Shown piece after piece: positions 29,401 through 40,600 of a DNA stretch of 64,000 nucleotides (the first letter of the stretch is position 1; each line of letters begins with the position of its first letter). The DNA is from Bacteroidales bacterium (lineage in GTDB: Bacteria; Bacteroidota; Bacteroidia; Bacteroidales; UBA4417). The DNA lies in the NCBI GenBank assembly GCA_016707785.1, contig JADJGZ010000058.1:1-64000 (forward strand), read 5' to 3'. The position numbers and the translations under genes were made by a program. The notes under the pieces are model-generated. The model saw nothing but the letters and a program-made list of their open reading frames with translations, did not search any database and had not been told where the DNA came from.

Positions 29401-30204
29401 GATTATAATGTGGACGGAACTTTCGAAGAATCAGAAAAACTTGGATTTATCGATCTTGCACCTTTGCCTGCAACAGGTTCTATCACTTTCACAGTGCCAT
29501 CAAATGCTGTCCCCGGCACAACGCGCTTAAGAGTCAGAGAAGTCTATCAGGGAGGTTTCGGCATGGATCCTTGTGCCCAGGGATATTACGGTGAGACTGA
29601 AGACTATAATGTTAATATTATTAACCCGAATAAAGTACTTGTGCTGACTGCTCTTTTGCAAGGGCTGTATTCAGGCAGTGGCAATCTCATTAAAGCCAGT
29701 AACGGCACTGGACCGGCATTTGCAGGCGATATTTCTGATGTGATTTCAGTAGCTCTCTCTAATGCATCGGACTATTATACACTCGAACATCTTGCGATTG
29801 GAGAACAACTGAACACCAGGGGCGAAGCTGTAATTGTGATTCCGGCTTCTTTAACTGGTTCATATTATGTAACAGTCTTTCATAGAAATAGCATCCAAAC
29901 AGTTAGCAGCTTCCCTATTTCATTTGCATCAAACATTGTCAATCTGAACTTTAACAATCCTTTTAAAGCATATGGCAACAATCTGGCCATGACTACCGAT
30001 GGAAGGTATGCCATTTATGGAGGGGATGTTTCCCAGGATGGAATCGTCGATGGCTCCGATATGGCCGCTGTGGATAATGCCAGCACCATTGTTTTGACCG
30101 GGTATGTGATTGAAGACACCAATGGAGATGGACTCGTGGATGGATCGGATATGGCTTTAATCGATAATAATGCTACCATGGCAATTACTGCTATCATACC
30201 TTAA
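26459..30204 (+). pseudogene. Secreted GEVED-repeat protein with dockerin-like tail, one frameshift
   Basis: Adding one T at the T4 run 27189-27192 joins two frames into a continuous 1248-residue protein; the continuation then reads QVVFVMNRTN. It begins with a signal peptide (MKTTITLILLLMFIGFSMPSMAQ). The N-terminal 500 residues resemble bacterial surface propeller domains (DPTGAVGPNHYVNSWNS, DPIVVYDRYADRFLISEF). A PKD domain follows (28045-28300), then three GEVED-type domains (28300-29620), each containing GDYISLVQLG and ending GETEDYNV. The shared C-terminal module (29632-30204) ends with DVSQDGIVDGSD and DTNGDGLVDGSD. The gene has its own promoter block and terminator, so it is monocistronic. 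It is probably intact apart from a sequencing error. Confidence 0.85.
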
Positions 30205-30249
30205 AAACCAAATTTTTTCAGGCTGAAACAGAATATCAGCTTTAATAGG

Positions 30250-30284
30250 AACATCCTGCCAGCCAACGAGTTGACAGGATGTTT
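30250..30284 (+). terminator. Intrinsic terminator, type shared with 37148
   Basis: Stem of about 12 bases (AACATCCTGCCA with TGACAGGATGTT, one mismatch) ending in TTTCATTTT. The sequence is nearly the same as the terminator of the next giant gene at 37148-37182. Confidence 0.8.
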
Positions 30285-30353
30285 CATTTTATGATTCATT
30301 CATAGTTATTATAGATAGCATCTATCCTTCAATTTTTTTCTCTATTTTTATTT

Positions 30354-30414
30354 AGTCTTAATATAAATTATTTTTACTGATTTGTCGGTAGTAATGATTA
30401 CTCAATTATTTTTG
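30354..30414 (+). promoter_or_regulatory. Shared promoter block, copy 2
   Basis: AGTCT at 30354, GTCGGT at 30384-30389, 17 bases, then TATTTTTG at 30407-30414. Spacing is identical to copy 1 and the A/T-rich tract between the two boxes is similar. The start codon is about 120 bases downstream. Confidence 0.72.
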
Positions 30415-30535
30415 GAACTGATTACCAGAAATATTATATCAAATTATCGTGTTCTGCTCTTAGCTATTCCCTGCCTTTTCTTACAACATACTATCTGCCC
30501 AAATTAAATTAACTATTAAGTAATCTATTGGAAAT

Positions 30536-33500
30536 ATGGAATACAAAGCTACTTTTTTTCAGAAAAACACTTTGAACACGGCAATTAGTAAAATCGTAAC
30601 AGGATTATGCCTTTTACTGATGTTTGCGCTTAATTCAAAAGCACAAAATGCTACGGTGGGGACATTCAATGCATATTTGCTAACAGCCCCCACAACTCAT
30701 GACTGCCCTGGAACGATCAGGTTTGAATTTGAAAATTGTGAGTGCTTGTGGACAATCGGCTGGAGTGTCGATGTATCTCCAGGGGGGCAGCCCTTCATGT
30801 TACAAAACTGTGGAGGAGTAGGTACATACGATAGGCAATATCCCCCTGGAGATTATACTATTGTTGCTACTCTTGGAGGTATTGGTTGTAGCAATATTGG
30901 CGAAGTAAAAACATTCCAAATCACTATTCCTAATGCTCCTTGTATCGCCCCGGTATTTCAAATTACCGGTACAACCATGCAAACAGGTTATGGCTGTAAC
31001 AATGGCACCATATCTTTTTCAGGCTCACTTACCCAGTGTGCAAGTACTGGTATTGTATTCCAGCTTTTGGATTCAGCCAGTAATATTCTTCAGCAGGTAT
31101 CCACATCAATTTATTCAAGTAATGGCTTAGCCGGAATCTTCGGAAATCTGGAGGCTGGGACCTACAAAGTAAGAGCTTATCAACCGGGTGGCTCAACTCC
31201 TTGTGAAACGATAGTATATACTGAACTGCCTGCAAATATTTCACTTGATCCTGTACAAGTGAATGGTGGAGGGGAACTTATTACAGAAACTGGAGATGGC
31301 GGCTGTCAGCGACACAAAGTGGTATGTGGTTATAGCGATGATTTTGCCCAAAAATCCTGTGTCGGCCCGGGTCCACAAACCTGGTCTGCAACTCTGCAGG
31401 GTACCACCTCGAATGGCAATGAAATTTTATTGTCGGCAGAAGAACTGTATGGACAATCTATCACATTTTTAGATGTACCGGTAGGCAATTACACTGTTAG
31501 TTGCAGCAGGGCTATTCCCGGCCCCACACAGGGCAACACCGAATCCAGCATCTCCATACCAAGTTCAGGCTGTAGTTCCACACTTACAGAAATAAGTCGT
31601 ACCGTGTCATCAAAAGGGATTGGATGCGATAGTGCAGCGGTGATCGAGTTTGCATTTACATCTTCAAATTGTTATACTTCATGGTCGCTCGTTGAAGCCT
31701 ATGGTCAGCTTTTAGGCACCGGTGGAATTTGGTCTGCCAATAAGGGAGAGCATATTTTTGCTTCAGTTCCGGCGACTCTTTTAACTAATACCAATTATCA
31801 ATTTATAGCATCCTCAAGTGGCGATCCGCAACTGGATTGCCCTGCATCTGCTGATGTAACAGGTGTACCAACACTGGGTTGTGATGGAACGGTTACCGCA
31901 ACACTTACTAAATCCATATCGACACCCGGGGCATCGGATGGTGAAGTATCTTTTAAACTTACCACATCTTCCTGTTTAGATGCGCCATGGACAGTAATTA
32001 TGACACATTTGGTGAGTGGACAGCAGTATGCTGGTACAGGCCAAAACAAAAACGATACAGCAGTAGTGTCAGGGTTACCATCTGGAGCATATAATTATGG
32101 TTTTGATTACATAGGTGATTGCTCAAACCCCAATGCAGGCTCATTCTCTATGGATTGCACCCCAATTACTGTTTTCAGAGATAATGACGGTGATGGTTAT
32201 GGAGATCCCAATAATGATACAATTATCTGCTCATTGGCTTATTTCCCGGGATATAGTGGAAATGGAAGCGACACCGATGATGACCTGGTAACATATGCTG
32301 ACAATGATGGCGATGGTTTTGGCTTTGGCCCCCCATTGCCTTCAGGCATTCCGAACAATTCTGACTTTGATGATGATTGCGATGCCTGTTTTCCAGGCGC
32401 CCCTGAATTATGCGATGGATTCGATAATAATGGTGATGGTTTTGTAGATATGGCGCCTATGAATGGCCTTTTATTATATCTTCCTCTAAATGGAAATGCA
32501 GCCGATGCCAGTGGCAATGGATTGAACGGAACAATTAACGGAGCGGTAACTGCAGTGGCCGACAGATTGGGAAATGCCAATGGGGCCATGAGTTTCCCTG
32601 GTTCTGCTGGTAGCCATATCAGCATTGCCGACCAACCTTTGCTAAGACCTTCCAGCATCACTTTAGGGGCATGGGTGAAGATTAATAGCCAAACAAACCT
32701 AACGGGGTTCATCAATAAATCTATAAATTGCATTAATGACTCATGGCATTTTGGCAGCCAGGGAGGTAATTACTCTACCTGGGTTTCCAATTCTACAAAC
32801 TGTGGTGATTTTGTACAAATGACCTCTCCTATGTCAGTTGGAACCTGGAACCATATAGTGTTTACACTTGATGATGTGGCCGATACCAGGCAAATGTATG
32901 TAAATGGAATTCTTGTTGCCACAGCAGCTTATACATCTTCAATTCCTTATGATAGCAACCCTGTATTGATAGGTGCGGCCATTGAAAATGGCTCACTCGA
33001 TTTTCCTTTAAATGGGGAGTTGGATGATGTTATGATATTTGACAGGGCCATTACTGGAGCAGAAGTCAGTACATTATTTGGCAATAGCAATCCGCTTGTT
33101 TCCTTATCCACGGCTTACTTTGCTGATGCTGATGAGGATGGTTTTGGCAACCCTGCTGTATCAGAAGTAGCATGCATCCAGCCTGGTGGTTATGTTTTAA
33201 ACAATACCGATTGCAATGATACTGATGAATCTGTATTTCCAGGATCCCTCACCCATCGCCCTTACCGAAGCAAACAAAACGGAAGCTGGGGTTCCAACCA
33301 AACCTGGGAATCATTTGATGGATGTGAATGGGTGTCAGTAGGTATACCTTCGGCAACTGATAGCACCATTATCATCAATCATGAAGTAACAATATCCAAC
33401 GCTGAAACAATCAATGCGAATGAAGTGATTGTTGAGAATGGCCGTTTGAATGTTTATGGCAATTTGAACCTGATAGATGTGCAGGGTGAAGACCTTTCTA

Positions 33501-36500
33501 TAGGAACCGGAGCTTTATTGTATATGGATCAGAATGGCATGCTGTCAGGCAATGGTACAGCTTTAGTGACTAGCGAGATCAGTGTACATTCTAATGCAAG
33601 GATAGCGGTACAACTTACTAACAAGGGGGTATTCAATTTCAGCCAATATTACGGAGGGTGCTGTGTTGAAGGCTATCTCGTGCTTACTGATGGTACCAGT
33701 TCAGGAACTATTTTGAATGATGGGACTATGATCATTACAGCTGGTGGCGGAGGTGTAAGAGAAATGTATATCAATGCTGGAAAATTTCATAACCGCAGCG
33801 GCGGACAGTTGCAGACAAACTTTGATAAAGTCACTTTTAATGTGAATGAATTTATTAATGACGGACTGATTATAGCCGGTACCTCTGATAATAATGCAGG
33901 CTACTGCAATATTACAGCTGCCCAAAGTGCATCACATTACGGTCAATTTTCATCTAACAACGTAAATAAGGTTTTTAATATCACCACAGGAGGCACATTT
34001 ACGTATGCCGATTCGTCTAGCATTGATGGTAATATGCATTTCACCGGTGGTACACATAATATAAGTGGCCAGTATAATGCAATGCGAACCTATATCAGTG
34101 CGAATGTGAACTTCCTTCAACCAGAAGTGAATTTCAACGCAGAAGTATTACAGGATGGAGGTCTATTTGGCGGTCCTGCCATTAAAAAAATAAATAGTTC
34201 TTATTCCTGGTGGGCAGGAACATTGAGCGGAGGAAACCTGGTTATAAATAATACGACCTCAGGGCATTTAGGGGCAGGCCAAACCTCCTTAGGTACCCTG
34301 GAAACCACGCTTATCAACAACGGCACTGTAAACCTTGTAACCGGTTACGGAGGTTGTTGTGTAGAACCGGTATTTACGATGACAAATGGTATCATAGAAA
34401 ACAACGGACAGTTCATTTTTGCTCAAACAGGTGGTGGAGGCGTTCATTATGAAACCTTAAGTGGCGGCACATTTAATAATAACAGCTCCGGAACCATTAC
34501 AAACAACCTGATGGGGAATCCTGACGGGTCGGGTTATGATGAAATCTATCTGCGAAACACGGTATTTACCAACAACGGAACGATTATAGCCAATGGCAAA
34601 TCACTGAATATCTTCCCCACCACCAACTCGGTTCTAAACGGAACGTTTACGATACCGGCTGGTGGCCAGGTTAAATTCGGTATTCCATCTACCACGACTA
34701 CCCTCTCATCCAATGCCAGTATAAATGGCGCGGGCACTGTTTATTTCGTTGAAGGCAATCACCAGGTGAACAGCACCAGTTACAACCCTGGTTCTACCAT
34801 AATTGGATTACCGTATTCTCCCGCCTATGTTTATTTCAACCAAAGCCATGTTGATTTAAATTATGTTAACCTTATCAGCGGCTTATTCGGAGGCCCTGCA
34901 ACCAAATTATTAAAAGATGATATGTCGGTAGGAAATGGCGCAGAAATCAGTGGAGGTTTTGTTGCCAATACAGATACAAGCAATATCTCTTTTTCCAGTA
35001 CCACTTTCCTGAAAACTCAATTGACCAATAATGGTAATATGAGTATTTATGCTTATTACCCGGGATGTTGTGGCGCCAGTACCTTTAATATGAATAATGG
35101 AGGTTCGTTAATTAACAACAAAAACATTTCTATGGATGCCTCAGGGGGTATCTATCATGTCGGCATTTACGACGGCAGTTTTGTAAATAATGCTACTGGT
35201 GTGATTAACAGCAGTTACCAGAATTATATTAAACCGGCTTCATTTTCCAATAGTGGAACAATCAATGTGTTGAATTCAACACTGGAATTGAATCCTTTTA
35301 CTATTGGCGGTATCATCAACATAAATCCGGGTGCTGAATTAAGAGCTACCGGCATACTCACTTTCGATGGAAGCCTGATCAACAACAATGGCAATATCAC
35401 CGCGCCGTTCAATTTTATTACCGATCCTGCCAAAGTATTAAAAGGTACGGGGACTTTCAGCAGCAGCATGGTATTGAACAATACTTCCACTATTGAACCC
35501 GGCTCAAGTCCGGGTATATTTACCGTAGCTGGTAACTATAGTCAAGGCGATGCGGCGTTGAATATCGAAATAGGTGGAACCAATCCCGGAACCGAATACG
35601 ACAGACTGGTGATAACAGGCACTGCAACCATAAGTGGCACGCTGAATGCAACGGAGATCAACGGTTTCAATCCACAAAGCCTCACCTCCATTGACATCAT
35701 TACAGCCGGAGCAGTAAGCGGTACCTTCAGCCAGGCAAACCTGCCAACAAGCTGGTCGGTACAATATGCTGCAAATAAAGTAAGCCTGGTAAAATTCTTC
35801 GAATTTGTGTATTACAGGGATGCAGATAACGACAGTTATGGGAATTTGACTGATACGATACATTCCATTTTAGCTACAGCCCCTCCGGGATATACTGTTG
35901 AATCTACTGATTGCAATGACGCGAATGCAGCGGTTAATCCTGGTGCAACAGAGATATGCGATGGGATAGATAACGATTGTGATGGGAATACAGATGTTAT
36001 TTTTACCAATGGTATTGTATGTGGTATGGCTTATAGCGAAGGCCAGTCCTTTACCTTAACGGCACCTCCCGGCAAAGTATTTACTTCGGTTGATTTTGCC
36101 AGTTATGGCACACCAAATGGCACTTGTGGTAATTTTACTTTGGGCAGTTGCCACGCAACAAGCACAAAGGCTATTGTAGAGTCGCTTGTTATCGGCCAAA
36201 ATAGTGTAACCTTAACACAGAATTATCAGATTTTTGGCGACCCATGCGGTGGTGTTTATAAAAGGTTTTATGTGCAGGCGAGTTATTCAGAATTCGTTTC
36301 GTTGTCACAAACCTTTTATGCTGATGTGGATGGTGATGGCTATGGTGATCCTGCTATTACACAGTTAGCATGCAGCCAACCCAATGGATATGTGTTGAAT
36401 AATACTGATTGTAATGACAACAGTTCGGCTGCATACTCCGGTGCAATTGAAATCTGCGATGGTATTGATAATGATTGCGATGGTATTACAGATACAATTG

Positions 36501-37102
36501 CTGGTAATCCTGTTTGTCCTCAATTCATAACTTTAAACCTGAAACTCTTCCTTCAGGGATATTATACAGGAGCTAATACAATGAGGGCAAGTTTATACGA
36601 TCTGGCTATCAGCACAAACCCAACTGAAACCGATTCAGTAGTGTTTAACCTTTGGTCACCCGCTAACCTGTCAAACCCGGCGCCTGATTATTCGGCAACG
36701 GCAATTGTCCATTCGAATGGTGAAGTTATTGTGCAATATCCTTCAGAAGTGATTGGCGGTTCTTTCTTTATTGCTGTGAGGCATCGGAATCATCTTGAAA
36801 CCTGGAGTAAAACACCAATAACATTAACCGGAAGCACCACCTACCATTTCGATAGCCCTGTTAAAGCCTTTGGCGACAATCTATTCCAGATGCCAGACGG
36901 GCAGTATGTGTTCTATGGAGGAGATGTTTCCCAGGACGGTATAGTCGATGGTTCCGATATGGCCGCAGTTGACAATGCAAGTACCATTGTATTAACCGGA
37001 TATGTAGCAGAAGACACCAATGGAGATGGACTCGTGGATGGATCGGATATGGCTTTAATAGATAATAATGCTACCATGGCAATTACTGCTATCCTTCCAT
37101 AA
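30536..37102 (+). CDS. Giant secreted LamG/MopE/SUEL-lectin protein with dockerin-like tail
   Basis: A 2188-residue protein with a signal peptide (ITGLCLLLMFALNSKAQ, about residues 20-37). Residues 40-540 are Cys-containing beta-sandwich domains. Calcium-rich DNDGDGYGDP motifs and MopE-type metal-binding Cys segments (DCDACFPGAPELCDG) follow. A LamG/concanavalin-like domain is at about 640-850 (LYLPLNGNAADASGNG). A long Asn/Gly-rich parallel beta-helix-like region spans about 955-1655. A MopE motif (NPGATEICDGIDNDCDG) precedes a SUEL-type galactose/rhamnose-binding lectin domain at about 1825-1918 (FASYGTPNGTCGNFTLGSCH). Another MopE motif and the shared tail (about 1999-2188) end the protein. 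Lectin and LamG domains suggest glycan binding at the cell surface. The frame is intact over 6.6 kb. The tail DNA is nearly identical to that of the preceding gene. Confidence 0.92.
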   Translation: MEYKATFFQKNTLNTAISKIVTGLCLLLMFALNSKAQNATVGTFNAYLLTAPTTHDCPGTIRFEFENCECLWTIGWSVDVSPGGQPFMLQNCGGVGTYDRQYPPGDYTIVATLGGIGCSNIGEVKTFQITIPNAPCIAPVFQITGTTMQTGYGCNNGTISFSGSLTQCASTGIVFQLLDSASNILQQVSTSIYSSNGLAGIFGNLEAGTYKVRAYQPGGSTPCETIVYTELPANISLDPVQVNGGGELITETGDGGCQRHKVVCGYSDDFAQKSCVGPGPQTWSATLQGTTSNGNEILLSAEELYGQSITFLDVPVGNYTVSCSRAIPGPTQGNTESSISIPSSGCSSTLTEISRTVSSKGIGCDSAAVIEFAFTSSNCYTSWSLVEAYGQLLGTGGIWSANKGEHIFASVPATLLTNTNYQFIASSSGDPQLDCPASADVTGVPTLGCDGTVTATLTKSISTPGASDGEVSFKLTTSSCLDAPWTVIMTHLVSGQQYAGTGQNKNDTAVVSGLPSGAYNYGFDYIGDCSNPNAGSFSMDCTPITVFRDNDGDGYGDPNNDTIICSLAYFPGYSGNGSDTDDDLVTYADNDGDGFGFGPPLPSGIPNNSDFDDDCDACFPGAPELCDGFDNNGDGFVDMAPMNGLLLYLPLNGNAADASGNGLNGTINGAVTAVADRLGNANGAMSFPGSAGSHISIADQPLLRPSSITLGAWVKINSQTNLTGFINKSINCINDSWHFGSQGGNYSTWVSNSTNCGDFVQMTSPMSVGTWNHIVFTLDDVADTRQMYVNGILVATAAYTSSIPYDSNPVLIGAAIENGSLDFPLNGELDDVMIFDRAITGAEVSTLFGNSNPLVSLSTAYFADADEDGFGNPAVSEVACIQPGGYVLNNTDCNDTDESVFPGSLTHRPYRSKQNGSWGSNQTWESFDGCEWVSVGIPSATDSTIIINHEVTISNAETINANEVIVENGRLNVYGNLNLIDVQGEDLSIGTGALLYMDQNGMLSGNGTALVTSEISVHSNARIAVQLTNKGVFNFSQYYGGCCVEGYLVLTDGTSSGTILNDGTMIITAGGGGVREMYINAGKFHNRSGGQLQTNFDKVTFNVNEFINDGLIIAGTSDNNAGYCNITAAQSASHYGQFSSNNVNKVFNITTGGTFTYADSSSIDGNMHFTGGTHNISGQYNAMRTYISANVNFLQPEVNFNAEVLQDGGLFGGPAIKKINSSYSWWAGTLSGGNLVINNTTSGHLGAGQTSLGTLETTLINNGTVNLVTGYGGCCVEPVFTMTNGIIENNGQFIFAQTGGGGVHYETLSGGTFNNNSSGTITNNLMGNPDGSGYDEIYLRNTVFTNNGTIIANGKSLNIFPTTNSVLNGTFTIPAGGQVKFGIPSTTTTLSSNASINGAGTVYFVEGNHQVNSTSYNPGSTIIGLPYSPAYVYFNQSHVDLNYVNLISGLFGGPATKLLKDDMSVGNGAEISGGFVANTDTSNISFSSTTFLKTQLTNNGNMSIYAYYPGCCGASTFNMNNGGSLINNKNISMDASGGIYHVGIYDGSFVNNATGVINSSYQNYIKPASFSNSGTINVLNSTLELNPFTIGGIININPGAELRATGILTFDGSLINNNGNITAPFNFITDPAKVLKGTGTFSSSMVLNNTSTIEPGSSPGIFTVAGNYSQGDAALNIEIGGTNPGTEYDRLVITGTATISGTLNATEINGFNPQSLTSIDIITAGAVSGTFSQANLPTSWSVQYAANKVSLVKFFEFVYYRDADNDSYGNLTDTIHSILATAPPGYTVESTDCNDANAAVNPGATEICDGIDNDCDGNTDVIFTNGIVCGMAYSEGQSFTLTAPPGKVFTSVDFASYGTPNGTCGNFTLGSCHATSTKAIVESLVIGQNSVTLTQNYQIFGDPCGGVYKRFYVQASYSEFVSLSQTFYADVDGDGYGDPAITQLACSQPNGYVLNNTDCNDNSSAAYSGAIEICDGIDNDCDGITDTIAGNPVCPQFITLNLKLFLQGYYTGANTMRASLYDLAISTNPTETDSVVFNLWSPANLSNPAPDYSATAIVHSNGEVIVQYPSEVIGGSFFIAVRHRNHLETWSKTPITLTGSTTYHFDSPVKAFGDNLFQMPDGQYVFYGGDVSQDGIVDGSDMAAVDNASTIVLTGYVAEDTNGDGLVDGSDMALIDNNATMAITAILP

Positions 37103-37147
37103 ACAATCTAATATTACCGGCTGAAATGACAAATCAGCCTTATCAGG

Positions 37148-37182
37148 AACATCCTGCCAGCTTTTGAGTTGGCAGGATGTTT
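37148..37182 (+). terminator. Intrinsic terminator, type shared with 30250
   Basis: Stem AACATCCTGCCA/TGGCAGGATGTT with a loop of about ten bases and TTTCATTTA after it. It matches the terminator downstream of the preceding giant gene. Confidence 0.82.
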
Positions 37183-37430
37183 CATTTATAATCTTTATGG
37201 TAAGAACCTGTCAAATACTTCGTTTGTTCGCCTTAGGTGCTCAGGTGTCAAAAAAAGTAAAAACTCTATCCAATACTCTGAGAATCATTCTGGATTCTGA
37301 TTTCTTACTCCTGTATTATATGGGAACAAGCAATTTTAGACAGACTTTAAGCTTATAAAAAAGTAGTATCGATGTATTAGATTAGTAATCAGTGTAATAT
37401 GTCAATAAAAAAGACTTTTATTTTTATTTA

Positions 37431-37490
37431 GTCTAATTAAACTTTATTTACATCGAAATGTCGAACTAGAGTAATCAGAATCTATCTTTG
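37431..37490 (+). promoter_or_regulatory. Shared promoter block, copy 3
   Basis: AGTCT at 37431, GTCGAA at 37460-37465, 17 bases, then TATCTTTG at 37483-37490. One base shorter than the other copies between the first two boxes. The start codon is about 118 bases downstream. Confidence 0.75.
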
Positions 37491-37608
37491 ATCTATCTAC
37501 TCCTATTAATTTCTTGGCATTTCTGACACAAACTTATACTGCAGGCTTTTCGATATTCCGGATAAGCTAATAAGTCAAATTATTAACCAGAAACCTAACC
37601 CAAATTCT

Positions 37609-40600
37609 ATGAAAAAAATTTACTCTGCTGGCAGGTTGCCAGGATTTATCATTATATTCAATTTCATGCTTTTGTCATTGTACAGCATAGCTGGAATTGA
37701 AAATGAATCAGTGATCAGGGGGGAACGTCCTCCTATTGATATATTAACAGTGCCTGACGAAGCATTGGAAAAAGGTATCATAAGGATCAAATTCAACAGA
37801 TCTCAGGAAATGTTCCTGGATCAGACAAGCCCTTCAGCGGGACCTGGCGGTATCATCCAGTTTGGAATTCCGGCCATTGATCAATTAAATGTTCAGTTTG
37901 GTGTTACAGCTGTGCAGAAGTCCTTCAATGCAGCCTTACAAAACACAAAATTTACTGAGCGTCACAGGCAATGGGGATTTCATCTCTGGTATGACCTCAT
38001 AGTCCCACAGGGTGTTGATGTAAGAAACATGGTTTTGACCTATTCTGCTTTTACAGAAATAGCGTTTTCAGAACCTGTATATAAAAAGCATCTCATCGGT
38101 GCTGATCTGAATAATATTAGTACACCATCCAATCCATCTGGTGGAACTTCGCTGAATTATACACCCAATGATCCAAGGTACAATGAACAATGGCATTACA
38201 ATAATACCGGTCAACAATCAGGCACTACAGATGCAGATATTGATTTACCTGAAGCATGGGATATCACAAGGGGAAATAACAATGTGATAGTTGCGATTAT
38301 TGATCAGGGCATAGAATATACCCATCCCGACCTTGCGGCAAATATGTGGCCTGGAATTGGTTACAATTTTGTAGATAACAACTCAACCATTGTACCAGGT
38401 GATCATGGAACCCATGTTGGAGGTACAATTGCCGCGAACACTAACAATAGTGCAGGTGTATCGGGAATTGCAGGAGGAGATGGAAGTGGAAATGGTGTTA
38501 GATTGATGTCGTGCCAGGTATTTATCGGAAGTTCCGGTGGCAGTGGATTTCACACTGCTTCTATCTGGGCTGCAGATAATGGCGCATCTGTTTCTCAGAA
38601 CAGCTGGGGATACAATTCTGCTGGTTTCTATGAGCAGGTGGTCTTGGATGCTATTGATTATTTCAATTCCAATGGAGGTGGTAGTGTGCTTACTGGTGGC
38701 ATCACCATTTATGCAGCCGGAAATAGCAACGGTTCCGGCAATTATTACCCCGGATATTACAGTGGCACTCTGGCTGTTGCTGCTACCAATAATAATGACC
38801 AGAAATCATGGTACTCCAATTTTGGTAACTGGGTTGATATTTCAGCACCCGGAGGAGAAACCAATACAGTTGCTGCTCGTGGAGTATTGAGCTGCCTGAC
38901 ATCCGGCAGTTATGGTTTTTACCAGGGAACATCTATGGCATGCCCACATGTCTCTGGTGTTGCTTCACTTATTATCTCTCTTCTTCCAGGTGTTTTGACA
39001 TCAGCAGAATTAAGGGATATCCTTGTGAATACTACCGATAATATTGAATTACTGAATCCTGACTATGCCAGTCTTATGGGTAGCGGAAGGCTTAATGCCT
39101 ACCAGGCCCTACTTATAACACAGCAGTATATTATTCCGACAGCTGCTTTCTCTGCTTCTTCTGTAAATTCTTGTACAGGTTCTTCTGTTACTTTCACTGA
39201 TCAGACCTTAGCACCAGTCACCTCCTGGTCATGGAGCTTTCCCGGTGGCTCACCATCCATTTTCTCCGGACAAACTCCACCTCCGGTTTATTATGCTGCT
39301 AACGGCCTCTACGACGTCTCCCTTACGGTTTCGGATGGAATCACTACCGACACTGAAACCAAATCGGCATATATAGAGATCAGCCCGGTAATTGCTAATT
39401 TTTCAGCTAATACAACCACTGTTATTGAAGGTGGAACTGTCATTTTTTCTGACCTGTCGGATTGCAGTCCTGAAACATGGGTATGGTCTTTCCCCGGAGG
39501 CACTCCATCCTCCTACTCAGGCCAAATTCCACCTCCGGTAGTGTACACATCTTCCGGAAATTATGATGTCAGCCTCACAGTTACGAAAGCTGGTGATACA
39601 GATACGAAGACTGCAACTTCTTACATTAAAGTAGAGCTGCCTTTCTTTAATATGACGAATGGTAGTTTTACAATTTGCAACGGGCAGTTTTTCGATTCCG
39701 GGGGATCAACAGGTTATTACGCGAACGATGAAGATTTAACAATTACTTTCTACCCCGCCTCCTCAGGTGCTTCGATTGAACTCAATTTCACCAGCTTTAA
39801 CATTGAGCTCGACTACGATTATATGTTTATCTACAATGGCACTTCCATAGCTGACCCACTCATTGGAACTTATACCGGGAATGCAAGCCCCGGCACTGTA
39901 GTGGCAAATAATTCTGCAGGAGCATTAACAATTCGTTTTCTGTCGGATTATGTTGTTACCACTTCTGGATGGTCAGCGAACATCATTTGCAACAATGCAG
40001 CACCTCTAGCTGACTTCACTTCAACAAACACGACGCCAACTGTTGGAGAAATCATCACACTGCTGGATTTGTCCTCAAATTCTCCATCTGCCTGGTTATG
40101 GAACATTAGTCCGGCAACCAGCAATTTCCTTAATGGCACAGATCAGTCATCACAAAATCCCCAGGTACAGTTTTTAGCGGAAGGTTACTATACAATTTCA
40201 CTTACAGCAACAAATAGCAGTGGCTCCAATAGTTTAACCAGAACTGATTATATCGAAGTTTCTGTTGCCGCTTCTTGCATTCCGGAATACTCTACAGGCT
40301 CAGCATCAGGTGATTTTATCTCTTTAGTGCAACTGGAAGAGATCAATAACTCAAGTGGGGCAACACCCTCTCCATCTTATACCGATTACAGCACCCTGAC
40401 TGCGAATCTAACGAAAGGTGCATCGTATACAATCACCCTCGTAGCAGGGACCTATACTGAAGGGAATAACATCTCTGTCTGGATTGATTATAACCAGAAT
40501 AATCTGTTCGATCTTTCTGAAAAACTTGGTAATGTCACTCTCACAGCCTCTCCTTCAGCAGGAACCATCTCTTTTATTGTACCACAAACTGCCATAACTG

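Larger units (their letters stand above)
30205..30535. other. Intergenic region, terminator plus promoter block
   Basis: Contains only the terminator at 30250-30284 and the shared promoter block at 30354-30414; no gene is visible. Confidence 0.7.
37103..37608. other. Intergenic region, terminator plus promoter block
   Basis: Holds a terminator at 37148 and the shared promoter block at 37431. A frame of 64 codons at 37164 overlaps the terminator and has no protein-like features. Nothing else was seen. Confidence 0.65.

Noticed and set aside
37164..37358. 64-codon plus-strand frame after the lectin protein
   Set aside because: Overlaps the terminator hairpin and lies upstream of the shared promoter block; composition is not protein-like.
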